From positions 1,879,501 through 1,943,500 of the forward strand of contig NC_014623.1 of the NCBI RefSeq assembly GCF_000165485.1: a DNA stretch of 64,000 nt. The letters run 5' to 3'. Of the stretch, positions 26,365 through 35,589 are shown piece after piece (within the stretch, counting starts at the first letter, position 1; each line of letters starts with the position of its first letter). The position numbers and the translations under genes are program-made. The DNA is from Stigmatella aurantiaca DW4/3-1. Its GTDB lineage: Bacteria; Myxococcota; Myxococcia; Myxococcales; Myxococcaceae. The notes beneath the pieces were generated by a model. It was not told the DNA's origin, made no database searches, and saw nothing but the letters and a program-made list of their open reading frames with translations.

Positions 26365-27189
26365 TTAGAAGCCGCGCGGCGGCAGGGCAGGCGAGCGGCG
26401 CAGCCAGTTGTCTTCGGGGTAGGTGGCGGAGCCGTCGATGAGGTGGAGCGAGTAGGCGTGCCGGCTCGTGGAGGAGGTGTTGGCCCCGCTGCGGTGCGGC
26501 AGCATGCCGTGCAGCACCACGAGGGTTCCCTTCTTCACCTCCAGCGGCACCATGTCCTCCTCGGCCAAGGGCGTGGCATCCAGCACCCGGAAGACCGTGC
26601 CCCCCTCGGGAGCCCGCACGAAACGCTTCTTCAGCCCCTGCCGGTGCCCTCTGGGCTGAACCCACAGACAGCCGTTCTCCAAGGTGGCATCCTCCAGGGC
26701 GAACCAGAAGCCCAGACAGGTGGAGGGCTCGGTGAACAGGAACGTCGCGTCCTGGTGGCTGGTGACTTCGCCGCCGATGTGGGGCTGCTTGAAGATGTAC
26801 ATGGATTGCAGGAGGAGCGGGCGGGTCAGTCCCAGCTCCGCGGCCAGCGCCGCCAACTCGGGCGTGCGCGAGAACCGGTCGAACACAGGCTCCAGGTCGT
26901 GCAGCGCATGGCCGATCTTGTTGATGGACAGCGCCTGCGGCTGTCGGAGGGAACCGTCTGGCCGGAAGGCGTCCTCTTCGAAGAAGAAGCGGATTTGGTC
27001 TCCCGAGGACAGGAAGTAGGCATCCGACGTGCGGGTCTGCTCGTGGGTGGTGAAGATGGAGCGGGTCTCGGGTTGGAAGCCGGTCACCAGCTCCTCGGCC
27101 CGGTGTTTCAGGGCATCACAGGAGTTCCCTGACACGAATCCCGGGAGAATGAGAAAGCCTTGCTGCTCGAAGTCCCTGGCTCGGCTCAT
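26365..27189 (-). CDS. Phytanoyl-CoA dioxygenase-family (PhyH) protein
   Basis: A 274-aa Fe(II)/2-oxoglutarate dioxygenase of the PhyH/PHYHD1 family. The iron ligands are visible: His and Asp in 'EVTSHQDATFLFTEP' and the distal His in 'VLHGMLPHRSGANTS', with Arg in 'STSRHAYSLHLID' suited to 2-oxoglutarate binding. 'GFWFALEDATLENGCLWVQP' is a strong family block. The ATG at 27189 has CAGGAGA at 6 bp spacing and was preferred to longer readings. The gene is divergent from the cyclase-like gene with ~155 bp between starts. Substrate unknown; the protein resembles PHYHD1 more than the CoA-specific enzyme. Confidence 0.9.
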   Translation of the reverse strand: MSRARDFEQQGFLILPGFVSGNSCDALKHRAEELVTGFQPETRSIFTTHEQTRTSDAYFLSSGDQIRFFFEEDAFRPDGSLRQPQALSINKIGHALHDLEPVFDRFSRTPELAALAAELGLTRPLLLQSMYIFKQPHIGGEVTSHQDATFLFTEPSTCLGFWFALEDATLENGCLWVQPRGHRQGLKKRFVRAPEGGTVFRVLDATPLAEEDMVPLEVKKGTLVVLHGMLPHRSGANTSSTSRHAYSLHLIDGSATYPEDNWLRRSPALPPRGF

Positions 27190-27344
27190 GTCGTCTCCTG
27201 GGCGATGGAGCATACCAGTAGCCGACACGGTGCGCGGAACAGAGGCCTCATTTCCGACGCCCTGCGCGAGAGGGTAGGTGCTCGGACGCGGCACCGCCAC
27301 TATGTCTGGCGCAGTCTCAGCAGGGATGGGGGGAGGTGGTGGCC

Positions 27345-30300
27345 ATGGGTGAGGTCTTCCCAGGAGAGGACGTGTCCGCGCCGTGCGCTTCTCGGGTGAC
27401 CGGGAAGTGCGCGGCCGAGTCCTCGGGAAGGCGTTCACCTCCCTCCGGTACGGTCGCCCTGGTCTTCACCGAGATTCAATCGGCCACCCGGCTCTGGGAG
27501 CGGTGTGTCACGGGCATGCGCGAGGCGCTGGAGATCCATGACCGGGTGCTGCGCGCGTTGTTGGAATCCGGCACAGGGTATGAGGTGAAGGTGCAGGGGG
27601 GCTCCTTCATGGTGGCCTTCCCCTCCCCGGTGGATGCGGTGCGCTGGTGCCTGGAGGCGCAGGAGGCGCTGCTGGAGGCCCCCTGGCCGGAAGAGCTCCT
27701 GGCGCAGCCCGAGGCGGCAGTGGAAGTGGGACTGCGGGGCTGGGTGTACCGGGGCCCTCGGGTCCTCATGGGCGTTCACGTGGGCGAGCCCGAATGCCGC
27801 ATCAACATGCGGACAGGCCGTGCGGACTACTATGGGCGCATGGTGAACACGGCGGCGCGCGTGGCGGCGGCCGGCCATGGCGGGCAGGTGTTGGTGAGCG
27901 GGGAGGCGTGGGCCCAGGTCGCCCCGGAGGTCAGGGCTTTGGGCCAGCCGGCCATTCGGCCCCTCGGTTCCTTCCGGTTCCGGGGCATCGAAAACGCGGT
28001 GGCCCTGGTGGAAGCGCTGCCTGCCTCGCTGAGCGAGCGGCGGTTCGGTGCCCCGCGTGCTCCCCGGGTGCGCCAGGGCAATGCGCCGACACCCCAGAGT
28101 GAACTCATCGGCCGGAGCACCGAGCTGAAGCAGTTGCGGCAGGCGCTCGCAGACGGCGTCCGGCTTCTGACCTTGCTGGGCCCTGGAGGGATGGGGAAGA
28201 CCCGGCTGGCCACGCACCTGGGGGGGCTGGAGCTGGAGTCCTGCGCTTGGACGGGAGGGGTGTGGCTGTGTGAGCTGGCCGAGGCGAAGACGGCGGAGGC
28301 GCTCTGCCAGGCCGTGGGGCAAGCCATCGGCGCGTCCCTGACGCGCGAGGCGGAGGCCGGAGGGCTCGCGGAGCAACTCGGGCACGCCTTGGATGATTGC
28401 GGCGAACTGCTGCTCATCCTCGACAACCTGGAGCAAGTCACCTCGCACGCCGCGGGGCTCCTGGAGCGCTGGCTCGCACTGGCCCCGAGGGCGCGCTTTC
28501 TGGTCACGTCCCGGGAGGCGCTGGGGGTGCCCGGCGAGCACGTGTTGGATCTGGAACCGCTGCCCTTGCCGGAGCCCGGTGAGCACCGGCTGGAGGTGAT
28601 CGCCCGCTCCGAGGCGGTGCGCCTGTTCGTGCAGCGGGCGCGGGAATCCCGGGGAGGGTTCGAGCTGACGGCCGAGGAGGCTCCCCGCGTGGTGGACATC
28701 GTCCGCCAACTCGATGGCAATGCCCTGGCCATCGAGCTGGCCGCGGCCCGCACGGGGGTCATGGGGGTCAGTCAGCTTCGGGACCGGCTCCCGCGCCGCT
28801 TCGAGTTGCTGCGCGGCGGGCGGCGGGACGTGTCGGCGCGGCAGGCCACGCTGCGGGGGGCCATCGATTGGTCCTGGCACCTGCTCTCACCCGCGGAGAA
28901 GTCCGCGCTGTCGCAGTGCTCGGTGTTCCGGGGCGGCTTCACGCCTCGCGCGGCGGAGGCCGTGCTCGTGCTGCCGCCTGGCTCGCCGGGCGTGGGGGAG
29001 GTGCTCCACGCGCTGCGCTCCAAGTCGCTCCTGCGCCTTCTGGAGGCAGGGGACTCCGGAGAGCAGGAGCGCCTGGGCTTGTACGAAAGCATCCGGCAGT
29101 ACGCCGCCGAGCGGCTGGTGGAGGAGAAGGGGGATGCGGCGGTGGTGGCACGCCACGCGGAGTGGTACCTGACGCTGGCGAGAGCCTTCCAGGCCAAGGG
29201 CCACGTTCGTGCGGGAGCGGAGGGGGTGCGCCAGCTCTCCCTGGAGCGCGAGAACCTGCTGGCCGTCTGTGACGAATGCCTGGCTCGGGCGTCGGCCGAG
29301 CCTCGGGGGCTGGCCTGGGCCCTGAACATTCTGGAGGCGCTGGAGCCAGACGTCCTCGCCCGGGGCCCTGCGCGTCCGCTCCTCACGCGGTTGGAGCGGG
29401 TCATCGCCCTGGCCGGCTCGCTGGGGCTGGCACCCGCCAGCGTGGCCTCGGCCTGGGCGGTGCGAGGCCGGGTATTGCTGGAGGCCGGCCAGCCCGAGGC
29501 CGCCCGGAAGAACCTGGAGCAGGCCTGCGCGGCGCTCCGGGGGATCGGGGAGGAGGCCGCGGAAAAGCGCGTGCTGGTGGACCTGTCCATCGTGGCCCGC
29601 CACCAGGGGGATGTGGCTGCGGCCTGGGAGTTCATCCAGCGGGCGCAGGGCCTGTCCTCGGGGGGAGACCGGTGGCTCGAGGCCTATGCGATGGGACACC
29701 TGGGGCTCGTCGAACAGGTGCGGGTGGGAGCGGAGGTGGCCTTGCCCTACCTGTGGGCGGCGCAGACCCTGTTCGAGGCCCTGGGAGATGTGACGCTGGA
29801 GGTGTGCTTCACCACCCACGGCGCGGTGGCACTCGGGGAACTGGGGCGCACGGCCGAGGCAGTGGACCGGGTGAGCGAGGCGATGCACCGCGCCGCCAGC
29901 GTGGGGGATCAGGTGGGACATGTTCTCGCGCGCCTGCACCTGGGGAGAATCCTCCTGGATGTGGGAAGGGCCTCCGAGGCGCGTGAGCACCTGACGGCGG
30001 CCGTGAGAATGGCCCAGCAGCTCCGGGGGCGCAGCCTGGAGGGCATGGCTTCGGGAGAGCTGGGGCGTACCGAGCTGGTGCTGGGCGAGTTCGCGGAGGC
30101 CCGGAACTGGCTCGCGGAGGCGGTCTCGCTGCTCGATGGGGTGGCGCAAGGGCTGGCGCTGCGGTTCGCCGCGTACCGCGCCGCGGTGGATGCGATGCTG
30201 GGAGATGCCGAGGTGGCGCGCGAGAGCTTCACGGCGCTGGAGGCGGCGCCTGAGTTCCAGCAGGATCCGGTGCTGCGCGGGCTCACCGCGCTGTTGCGCG

Positions 30301-30479
30301 CGGCGGCGGATCTGACCGTGGCCCGGACGTCTTCTGGCAGTGGGCTGGCGCGGCAGGTTTGGGAGTCGTCCCGGCGGCTGCTGGAGGAGGCCCAACGGAC
30401 ACCGGTGAAGGGGAGCTCCTCCCACCTGCGTGGGGCGCTGTCCTGGCTGGAGCGGGTGCTGTCCCAGCAGCCCGCGTGA
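27345..30479 (+). CDS. Degenerate class III cyclase fused to ATPase and TPR-like region
   Basis: A 1044-aa signalling protein. Residues about 35-230 are a class III nucleotide-cyclase domain of the fungal type ('ATRLWERCVTGMREALEIHD' and 'DYYGRMVNTAARVAAAGHGG'). However, the first metal Asp is Glu43 (VFTEIQ), the second is Gly86 (VQGGSF, normally GD) and another usual Asp is Asn in 'PECRINMRTGR'; the domain is probably not catalytic. Residues about 260-600 are an AfsR/NB-ARC-like ATPase with Walker A 'GPGGMGKTR' (about 277) and Walker B 'LLLILDNLEQ' (about 355). The rest is TPR-like helical repeats. The ATG at 27345 follows GGGGGAGG. Confidence 0.85.
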   Translation: MGEVFPGEDVSAPCASRVTGKCAAESSGRRSPPSGTVALVFTEIQSATRLWERCVTGMREALEIHDRVLRALLESGTGYEVKVQGGSFMVAFPSPVDAVRWCLEAQEALLEAPWPEELLAQPEAAVEVGLRGWVYRGPRVLMGVHVGEPECRINMRTGRADYYGRMVNTAARVAAAGHGGQVLVSGEAWAQVAPEVRALGQPAIRPLGSFRFRGIENAVALVEALPASLSERRFGAPRAPRVRQGNAPTPQSELIGRSTELKQLRQALADGVRLLTLLGPGGMGKTRLATHLGGLELESCAWTGGVWLCELAEAKTAEALCQAVGQAIGASLTREAEAGGLAEQLGHALDDCGELLLILDNLEQVTSHAAGLLERWLALAPRARFLVTSREALGVPGEHVLDLEPLPLPEPGEHRLEVIARSEAVRLFVQRARESRGGFELTAEEAPRVVDIVRQLDGNALAIELAAARTGVMGVSQLRDRLPRRFELLRGGRRDVSARQATLRGAIDWSWHLLSPAEKSALSQCSVFRGGFTPRAAEAVLVLPPGSPGVGEVLHALRSKSLLRLLEAGDSGEQERLGLYESIRQYAAERLVEEKGDAAVVARHAEWYLTLARAFQAKGHVRAGAEGVRQLSLERENLLAVCDECLARASAEPRGLAWALNILEALEPDVLARGPARPLLTRLERVIALAGSLGLAPASVASAWAVRGRVLLEAGQPEAARKNLEQACAALRGIGEEAAEKRVLVDLSIVARHQGDVAAAWEFIQRAQGLSSGGDRWLEAYAMGHLGLVEQVRVGAEVALPYLWAAQTLFEALGDVTLEVCFTTHGAVALGELGRTAEAVDRVSEAMHRAASVGDQVGHVLARLHLGRILLDVGRASEAREHLTAAVRMAQQLRGRSLEGMASGELGRTELVLGEFAEARNWLAEAVSLLDGVAQGLALRFAAYRAAVDAMLGDAEVARESFTALEAAPEFQQDPVLRGLTALLRAAADLTVARTSSGSGLARQVWESSRRLLEEAQRTPVKGSSSHLRGALSWLERVLSQQPA

Positions 30480-30609
30480 CGGCCACGTTTCCTCGCAAAT
30501 CCGATGAGCCCATACGAACGGAGACCGCGCCCTCAGCGGCAAGGCGGCCAGGCAGTCTTGTGCCCCGGGGTGCTCGACAGCGCTTCGTGAGCATGAGAGA
30601 CGCGAGGGC

Positions 30610-32004
30610 ATGGTCGACGTGCGAGCAAGTGGAGTCCCAGGACAGCCCGAGCTGGGGCTGTTCCGGTTGACCTGGCCCATCTTCTTCGAGTTCCTCCTCT
30701 TCATGCTGATGGGCACGGCGGACACGCTCATGCTCAGTGGCGTGTCCGACGACTCCGTGGCGGCTGTCGGCGTCGTCAATCAGTTTCTCTTCGTCTGCAT
30801 CCTCATCATGGAGGTGGTCAGCAATGGCGCCTCCATCGTCGTGGCCCAGTACCTGGGCGCTCGGAGGACGCAGGAGGCCTCCCGCATCGCCGCGCTCTCC
30901 ATCACGCTGAACTTCCTGCTGGGGGGAGTGGTGAGCGCGGGCCTGTTGGGCGGAGGCAGCGCCATCCTGGAGCGGATGAACCTGCACGGCCAGGTGCTGG
31001 TCCACGCGCAGACGTACATGGGCATCACCGGAGGGTTCATCTTCCTGCAAGCCCTCATCAACGTCTTCTCCAGCCTGCTGCGCACGTATGGCTTTACCAA
31101 GGAGTCGATGTTCGTCTCGCTGGGGATGAACATCCTGCACGTGCTCGGCAACTACTCGCTGGTGTTCGGCCACTTTGGCCTGCCGAGGATGGAGGTGGCG
31201 GGCGCGGCGGTCTCCACCGTGCTGAGCCGCTGTGTGGCGCTCGCCGTGTTCATCTGGATGCTCTACCGCGTGATGGAGGTCCGGATGGTGTTCCGTGACT
31301 ACGTGCGCTTCTCGCGGGAGTACATCCAGAAGATCCTGAAGGTGGGCGTGCCCTCCGCCATCGAGCAGATGATGTACCACTGCTGCCAGACGGTGTTTCT
31401 GTACTACGTCACCTTCCTGGGGCCCACGGCGCTGGCCTCCCGGCAGTACGCGATGGCGATCTCCCAGTATGTCTTCTTGTTCAGCTTGGCCATCGGGCTG
31501 GGCACGTCCATCCTGATTGGAAGGCTGGTGGGGGCCAACCGTCCGGACGATGCCTACCGCCGCGCCCTGGAGAGCTTGAAGTGGAGTGTGGCCATCACCG
31601 TCCTGGTGGACGTGGCCGCCATCCTGTTCCGCAAGCCATTGATTGGCTTCTTCACGGCCAACAACGAGATCCTCCAGCTCACCGCCCAGGTCATGGTCCT
31701 GAGCCTCGTCCTCGAATCCGGACGGTCCTTCAACCTCGTGCTGGTGAATGCCCTGCGCGCCGCGGGAGACGCCGCGTTCACCGTCTATGCGGGGTTTGGC
31801 TCCATGGTTTGTTTGAGCTTGCCCCTGGGCTACTGGCTGGTGTTCCGCATGAACATGGGGCTCGCGGGCATCTGGCTCGCCATCGCGGCGGACGAGTGGG
31901 TGCGCGGCATCGTCATGTGGCTGCGGTGGCGGAGCCGGGCGTGGGAGAAACAGGCCCTCGTCACCCAGACCGAGCCGGCCGTGGGGATGGCGCTCGGTGG
32001 CTGA
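30610..32004 (+). CDS. MATE-family efflux transporter
   Basis: A 464-aa inner-membrane multidrug/toxin extrusion (MATE) protein with about twelve transmembrane helices in two halves. Recognisable blocks: 'RLTWPIFFEFLLFMLMGTAD' with the conserved helix-1 pattern, 'SIVVAQYLGARRTQEASRIA', the second-half equivalent 'IGLGTSILIGRLVGANRPDD', and 'GAAVSTVLSRCVALAVFIW'. It would export cationic or amphipathic compounds using Na+ or H+. Its end overlaps the following lipoprotein gene, suggesting co-transcription. Confidence 0.92.
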   Translation: MVDVRASGVPGQPELGLFRLTWPIFFEFLLFMLMGTADTLMLSGVSDDSVAAVGVVNQFLFVCILIMEVVSNGASIVVAQYLGARRTQEASRIAALSITLNFLLGGVVSAGLLGGGSAILERMNLHGQVLVHAQTYMGITGGFIFLQALINVFSSLLRTYGFTKESMFVSLGMNILHVLGNYSLVFGHFGLPRMEVAGAAVSTVLSRCVALAVFIWMLYRVMEVRMVFRDYVRFSREYIQKILKVGVPSAIEQMMYHCCQTVFLYYVTFLGPTALASRQYAMAISQYVFLFSLAIGLGTSILIGRLVGANRPDDAYRRALESLKWSVAITVLVDVAAILFRKPLIGFFTANNEILQLTAQVMVLSLVLESGRSFNLVLVNALRAAGDAAFTVYAGFGSMVCLSLPLGYWLVFRMNMGLAGIWLAIAADEWVRGIVMWLRWRSRAWEKQALVTQTEPAVGMALGG

Positions 32005-33079
32005 GCATCGCCCCGTGTGGAGAGCATCGTGCTTCCGGAGGGCTGTCCACGCGGGGGCGCTGGCCGCCGCCGTGCTCTGCGGCTGTGCGGTCTCCGGCCG
32101 TCCTGGGGCGCAGGCGTTTTCGCCTCAAGTGGTCGCGGCCACGCAGGGCGTGCTGCCGTCTCCCCGGCGGGTGTTGACGCTCGAGGCTCCCGACGCACCG
32201 GGACGCCCAGCGCACGTGTCCTCCGCCAGCGGCATCGTGCGGGCCGGACACTGGATTCATGTCGTCGCGGATGACTCGCTGTTCCTCGCCACGTTCCCCG
32301 CCGAGGGCGATGCTCCGGGGCGGCTCGTGCGGCTCTTTCCAGGCACGCTGCCGGAGGCGCCGAAAGCGCGCAAGGCGCTCAAGCCGGATCTGGAAGCGCT
32401 GTGCCTGCTGGAAGGCGTGCCGGAGGCGCCGCATGGCGCTGTGCTGGCGGTGCCTTCCGGGAGTACTCCGGAGCGGCGCCGGGGGGCCCTGGTCCCGTTG
32501 GAGGCGGACGGTGGATTGGGGACGCGGGTGCGCGAGGTGGACTTCGCGCCTTTGTACGCACGGCTCGCCCGGGAGCTGGGCACCGTCAACGTGGAGGGGG
32601 CGGCGTTGACGGGGGGGCGGCTGTGGCTGTTCAACCGGGGCAATGACGGCGAGGGCCAGGACGCGGTGGTGGCGCTGGATGCGGGCTGGGTACTGCGGGC
32701 GTTGGGGGCCGGGACGCCTCTTCCCGCGGAGGGAGTCCTCACCGTGCGCCGCTGGAAGCTGGGCCGGGTAGGCTCCGTGCCGCTGTCCTTCACGGATGCC
32801 GCCCCGCTGCCGGATGGACGCCTCGTCTTCACCGCCGCCGCGGAGGCGACCCAGAACGCCTTTCTGGACGGTGAGGTGGTGGGCTCGGCGCTGGGCGTGC
32901 TGTCCCCGGAGGGAAAGCCCCTGCTGCTCAAGCACGTGACGGCGAAGGTGAAGCTGGAGGGCGTGGCGGCGTGGCCTGCGCCTGGAGGAATCCACCTGCT
33001 GCTCGTGTCGGACGCGGATGATCCCTCCGTGGCCGCGCCCCTGTTCGAGACCCTGCTAACGGACGCGAATCCCGGGTAG
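31997..33079 (+). CDS. DUF6929-like lipoprotein
   Basis: A 360-aa exported protein with an N-terminal basic region, a hydrophobic core and an AVLCGC lipobox (Cys near residue 30). The remainder resembles the DUF6929/phytase-like esterase beta-propeller group: 'ASGIVRAGHWIHVVADDSLF', 'PDLEALCLLEGVPEAPHGAV', 'NVEGAALTGGRLWLFNRGND' and 'KLEGVAAWPAPGGIHLLLVS'. No function is established for the family. The GTG at 31997 overlaps the MATE gene stop by 8 bp; GTG at 32015 is an alternative. Confidence 0.72.
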   Translation: MAEHRPVWRASCFRRAVHAGALAAAVLCGCAVSGRPGAQAFSPQVVAATQGVLPSPRRVLTLEAPDAPGRPAHVSSASGIVRAGHWIHVVADDSLFLATFPAEGDAPGRLVRLFPGTLPEAPKARKALKPDLEALCLLEGVPEAPHGAVLAVPSGSTPERRRGALVPLEADGGLGTRVREVDFAPLYARLARELGTVNVEGAALTGGRLWLFNRGNDGEGQDAVVALDAGWVLRALGAGTPLPAEGVLTVRRWKLGRVGSVPLSFTDAAPLPDGRLVFTAAAEATQNAFLDGEVVGSALGVLSPEGKPLLLKHVTAKVKLEGVAAWPAPGGIHLLLVSDADDPSVAAPLFETLLTDANPG

Positions 33080-33094
33080 GGCGCCGCCCCGGGG

Positions 33095-34198
33095 TCAACC
33101 CACGGGACCGGCCACTTCTCCAGCAGGGTGTGACGCCTCGCGGGGGGCGTTGGCCAGGCGCCACCAGGGCTCCACGCCGTTCACCCGCGCGGGCTCGACC
33201 GGTGCTCCAGCCCGTGGCATCACGAGGTGAACCCGCTGGATCTCCCCGAGGCGCAGGAGGGTCTCCGCGGGCTCGTCCCATGCGTGGATGGCGAGGCTGA
33301 ACGTCCCCCAGTGCACGGGCAGGAAGGCGCCCCCGCCGAGCAGCTCCAATGCCTTGAGCGCGTTCTCCGGTCCCAGGTGGATGTCGCCCCAGGCCGGGTG
33401 GTAGGCGCCCACCTCCAGCATCACGAGATCGAACGGCCCGAGCCGCTGGCGAATCTCGCCATACTCCGGCGTGAGCCCCGTGTCGCCGCTGAAGAAGACC
33501 TTGTGCCGGGGGCTCTCGAGGACGAAGGACGACCAGAGGGTGTGGTTGCGGTCCCCCATGCCCCGGCCGGAGAAGTGCTGGGACGGCGCGGCGGTGATGC
33601 GCAGCTCGCCCCGGGCCAGCGATGCGGATTCCCACCAGTCCAGCTCGGTGATGCGCTCCGGAGGGATTCCCCACGCCTCCAGGTGCGCGCCCACGCCGAG
33701 CGAGGTGTAGAAGGGAACGTCCAGCCGGGCCAGCTCGAGGAGGGTGGGATAATCGAGGTGGTCGTAGTGGTCGTGCGAGATGATCACCGCGTCCAGGCGC
33801 GGGAGCTGGGAGAGCTTCACCGGCATGGGCTGGAAGCGCTTGGGCCCCATGAGGGAGGACGGCGAGGCGCGCATCCCCCACACGGGATCCGTGAGCACGC
33901 GGAGGCCGTCGAGTTCGAGCAGCACCGTCGAGTGGCCGAGCCAGGTGGCCCGGAGCCCGGTCTCCGCTGGCTTGGCCCAGCCCTCCAGCGGGTTCTCGGA
34001 AGGCAGGCGCCCGGGAGGCGTCCGAGCCTGGCCGCCCAGGAAATACTCGCCCAGGGTCGAGAAGGCGGTGCCGGGCTTGAGCCCAGGCGCTACTTTCGCG
34101 GTGTTCTGGAAGGTCCCATCCCGGAACTGGCGGGAGGCATGCATGCGCTCGAGGCGGAGGCCGTGAGCCTTCCCACCGAAGACTGAACCCTTGGACAT
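33095..34198 (-). CDS. MBL-fold hydrolase, NAPE-PLD/RomA-like
   Basis: A 367-aa metallo-beta-lactamase-fold enzyme of the NAPE-hydrolysing phospholipase D-like/UlaG group. Metal ligands are visible: HDHYDH in 'VIISHDHYDHLDYPTL', His in 'ITAAPSQHFSGRGM', Asp in 'VFFSGDTGLTPEYG' and the final His in 'FLPVHWGTFSLAIHAW'. The 'ATWLGHSTVLLELDGLRVLT' strand pair is typical. No signal peptide is present. The ATG at 34198 follows AAGGTTCC. The gene runs divergently from the MFS gene (82 bp). Likely a phosphodiesterase or lactonase; substrate unknown. Confidence 0.87.
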   Translation of the reverse strand: MSKGSVFGGKAHGLRLERMHASRQFRDGTFQNTAKVAPGLKPGTAFSTLGEYFLGGQARTPPGRLPSENPLEGWAKPAETGLRATWLGHSTVLLELDGLRVLTDPVWGMRASPSSLMGPKRFQPMPVKLSQLPRLDAVIISHDHYDHLDYPTLLELARLDVPFYTSLGVGAHLEAWGIPPERITELDWWESASLARGELRITAAPSQHFSGRGMGDRNHTLWSSFVLESPRHKVFFSGDTGLTPEYGEIRQRLGPFDLVMLEVGAYHPAWGDIHLGPENALKALELLGGGAFLPVHWGTFSLAIHAWDEPAETLLRLGEIQRVHLVMPRAGAPVEPARVNGVEPWWRLANAPREASHPAGEVAGPVG

Positions 34199-34280
34199 GC
34201 CCGGAACCTTAACGCCGCCGCTGGGCCGCTGCCATGGTAGTGGCGAAGGGGGAAAAGCGCTGAAGGGAAGGTTCCTCGGA

Positions 34281-35489
34281 ATGGGTGAGCGTGAGGGGCA
34301 GGAGGCTCGGCTGGGGGCAGGGCGGGTGTGGCTGATGGCGGTGGGAGCGGGCCTGACGGCTGCCAACCTCTATTACAACCAGCCGCTGCTGGGAGACATC
34401 GGCCAGGAATGGGGGGCGACGGGCAGTGCGCTGGGGTGGGTGCCCACGATGACGCAGGGGGGGTACGCGGTGGGCATGTTGTTCATCGCGCCGCTGGGAG
34501 ACAGCCTGGAGCGGCGGCGCGTCATCGTCACAATGACGTTACTGGTCAGCCTGGCGCTGGTGGGGGTCGCGTTGGCGCAGAACCTCGCGTGGATGGTGGT
34601 GGCGAGCTTCGCGGTGGGGCTCACCACCGTCATTCCACAACTCCTGGTGCCCTTCGCGGCGCACCTGGCGGCCCCGTCCGAGCGCGGGCGGGTGGTCGGC
34701 ACGGTGATGAGCGGATTGCTCGTGGGCATCCTCCTGTCGCGCACGGCGGCGGGCTTCGTTGGCACGCACCTGGGCTGGCGGGCGATGTTCTGGATGGGCG
34801 CGGGGTTGATGCTGGGGCTTGCGGGGGTGCTCCGGTGGAAGCTTCCGGTGCAGCCCGCGGAGGAGGTGCTCTCCTACCCCGCGCTGCTGCGGTCCCTGGT
34901 CCGCCTCGTGCGCGAGGAGCCCGTGCTGCGGCTGCACTCGCTGCTGGGGGCGCTCACCTTCGGCGCTTTTGGTGCCTTCTGGGCCACGCTGGCCCTCTAC
35001 CTCCAGAGCTTGCCGGGCCGTTATGGCCCCCAGGTGGCGGGGCTCTTCGGCCTCGTGGGGGTGGCGGGCGCGCTCGCGGCGCCACTGGTGGGCCGCTATG
35101 CGGATGTGCGGGGAGACCGGAAGATCAACGCCCTGGCCATCGGGGTGTTGCTGGCCTCCTTCGCGGTGCTGTGGTGGGGAGGGCGTTGGCTGTGGGCCAT
35201 CGCGCTGGGCGTCATCCTGTTGGACCTCGGCGCCCAGTCGAACCACATCTCCAATCAGACGCGCGTGCAGGCGCTGCGCCCAGCGGCGCGCAGCCGGCTC
35301 AACACCCTCTATATGGTGACCTACTTCGTGGGCGGTGCCACCGGGGCCTATGCGGGGACGGCGGCCTGGACTCACTTTGGCTGGGCGGGTGTGTGCATGG
35401 TGGGCGCGGCGCTGTCTCTCGCGGCGCTCCTCACGTTGGGGGTGGGCTCCTCCAGAAGGGAGCCCACCCGTGTCCAGGAGCCCTCGTGA
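34281..35489 (+). CDS. MFS transporter
   Basis: A 402-aa major facilitator transporter with about twelve helices. Features: 'AANLYYNQPLLGDIGQEWG' in helix 1 (a signature of the YnfM/sugar-efflux branch), loop 2-3 'APLGDSLERRRVIV' (the conserved GD-RRR motif) and 'TYFVGGATGAYAGTAAW' in the second half. It probably exports a small solute or drug. The ATG at 34281 was preferred to the longer reading from 34191, which would overlap the divergent gene. Its last codons form a strong hairpin. Confidence 0.9.
   Translation: MGEREGQEARLGAGRVWLMAVGAGLTAANLYYNQPLLGDIGQEWGATGSALGWVPTMTQGGYAVGMLFIAPLGDSLERRRVIVTMTLLVSLALVGVALAQNLAWMVVASFAVGLTTVIPQLLVPFAAHLAAPSERGRVVGTVMSGLLVGILLSRTAAGFVGTHLGWRAMFWMGAGLMLGLAGVLRWKLPVQPAEEVLSYPALLRSLVRLVREEPVLRLHSLLGALTFGAFGAFWATLALYLQSLPGRYGPQVAGLFGLVGVAGALAAPLVGRYADVRGDRKINALAIGVLLASFAVLWWGGRWLWAIALGVILLDLGAQSNHISNQTRVQALRPAARSRLNTLYMVTYFVGGATGAYAGTAAWTHFGWAGVCMVGAALSLAALLTLGVGSSRREPTRVQEPS
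35441..35469 (+). terminator. Strong hairpin overlapping MFS gene end
   Basis: GGTGGGCTCC and its complement GGAGCCCACC flank a short loop. The stem lies inside the last codons of the MFS gene. There is no T-run after it, so intrinsic termination is uncertain; it may instead stabilise the mRNA 3' end. Confidence 0.3.
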
Positions 35490-35589
35490 GGCCGCCGAAG
35501 GCCTTTACACTGGACCCGCGAGTTTCGAGCGGATGTCAAAGGGCCCCTCGACTTCCGGCCATCCGCGGGTGAGGAAGTGAGAAACGCGT

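Noticed and set aside
24371-26665. A 764-codon open frame on the minus strand containing the methyltransferase
   Set aside because: Its first ~430 codons are Arg/Gly/Ala-rich noise running through the DMT transporter gene in another frame. The real methyltransferase starts at 25354 with an ATGA overlap.
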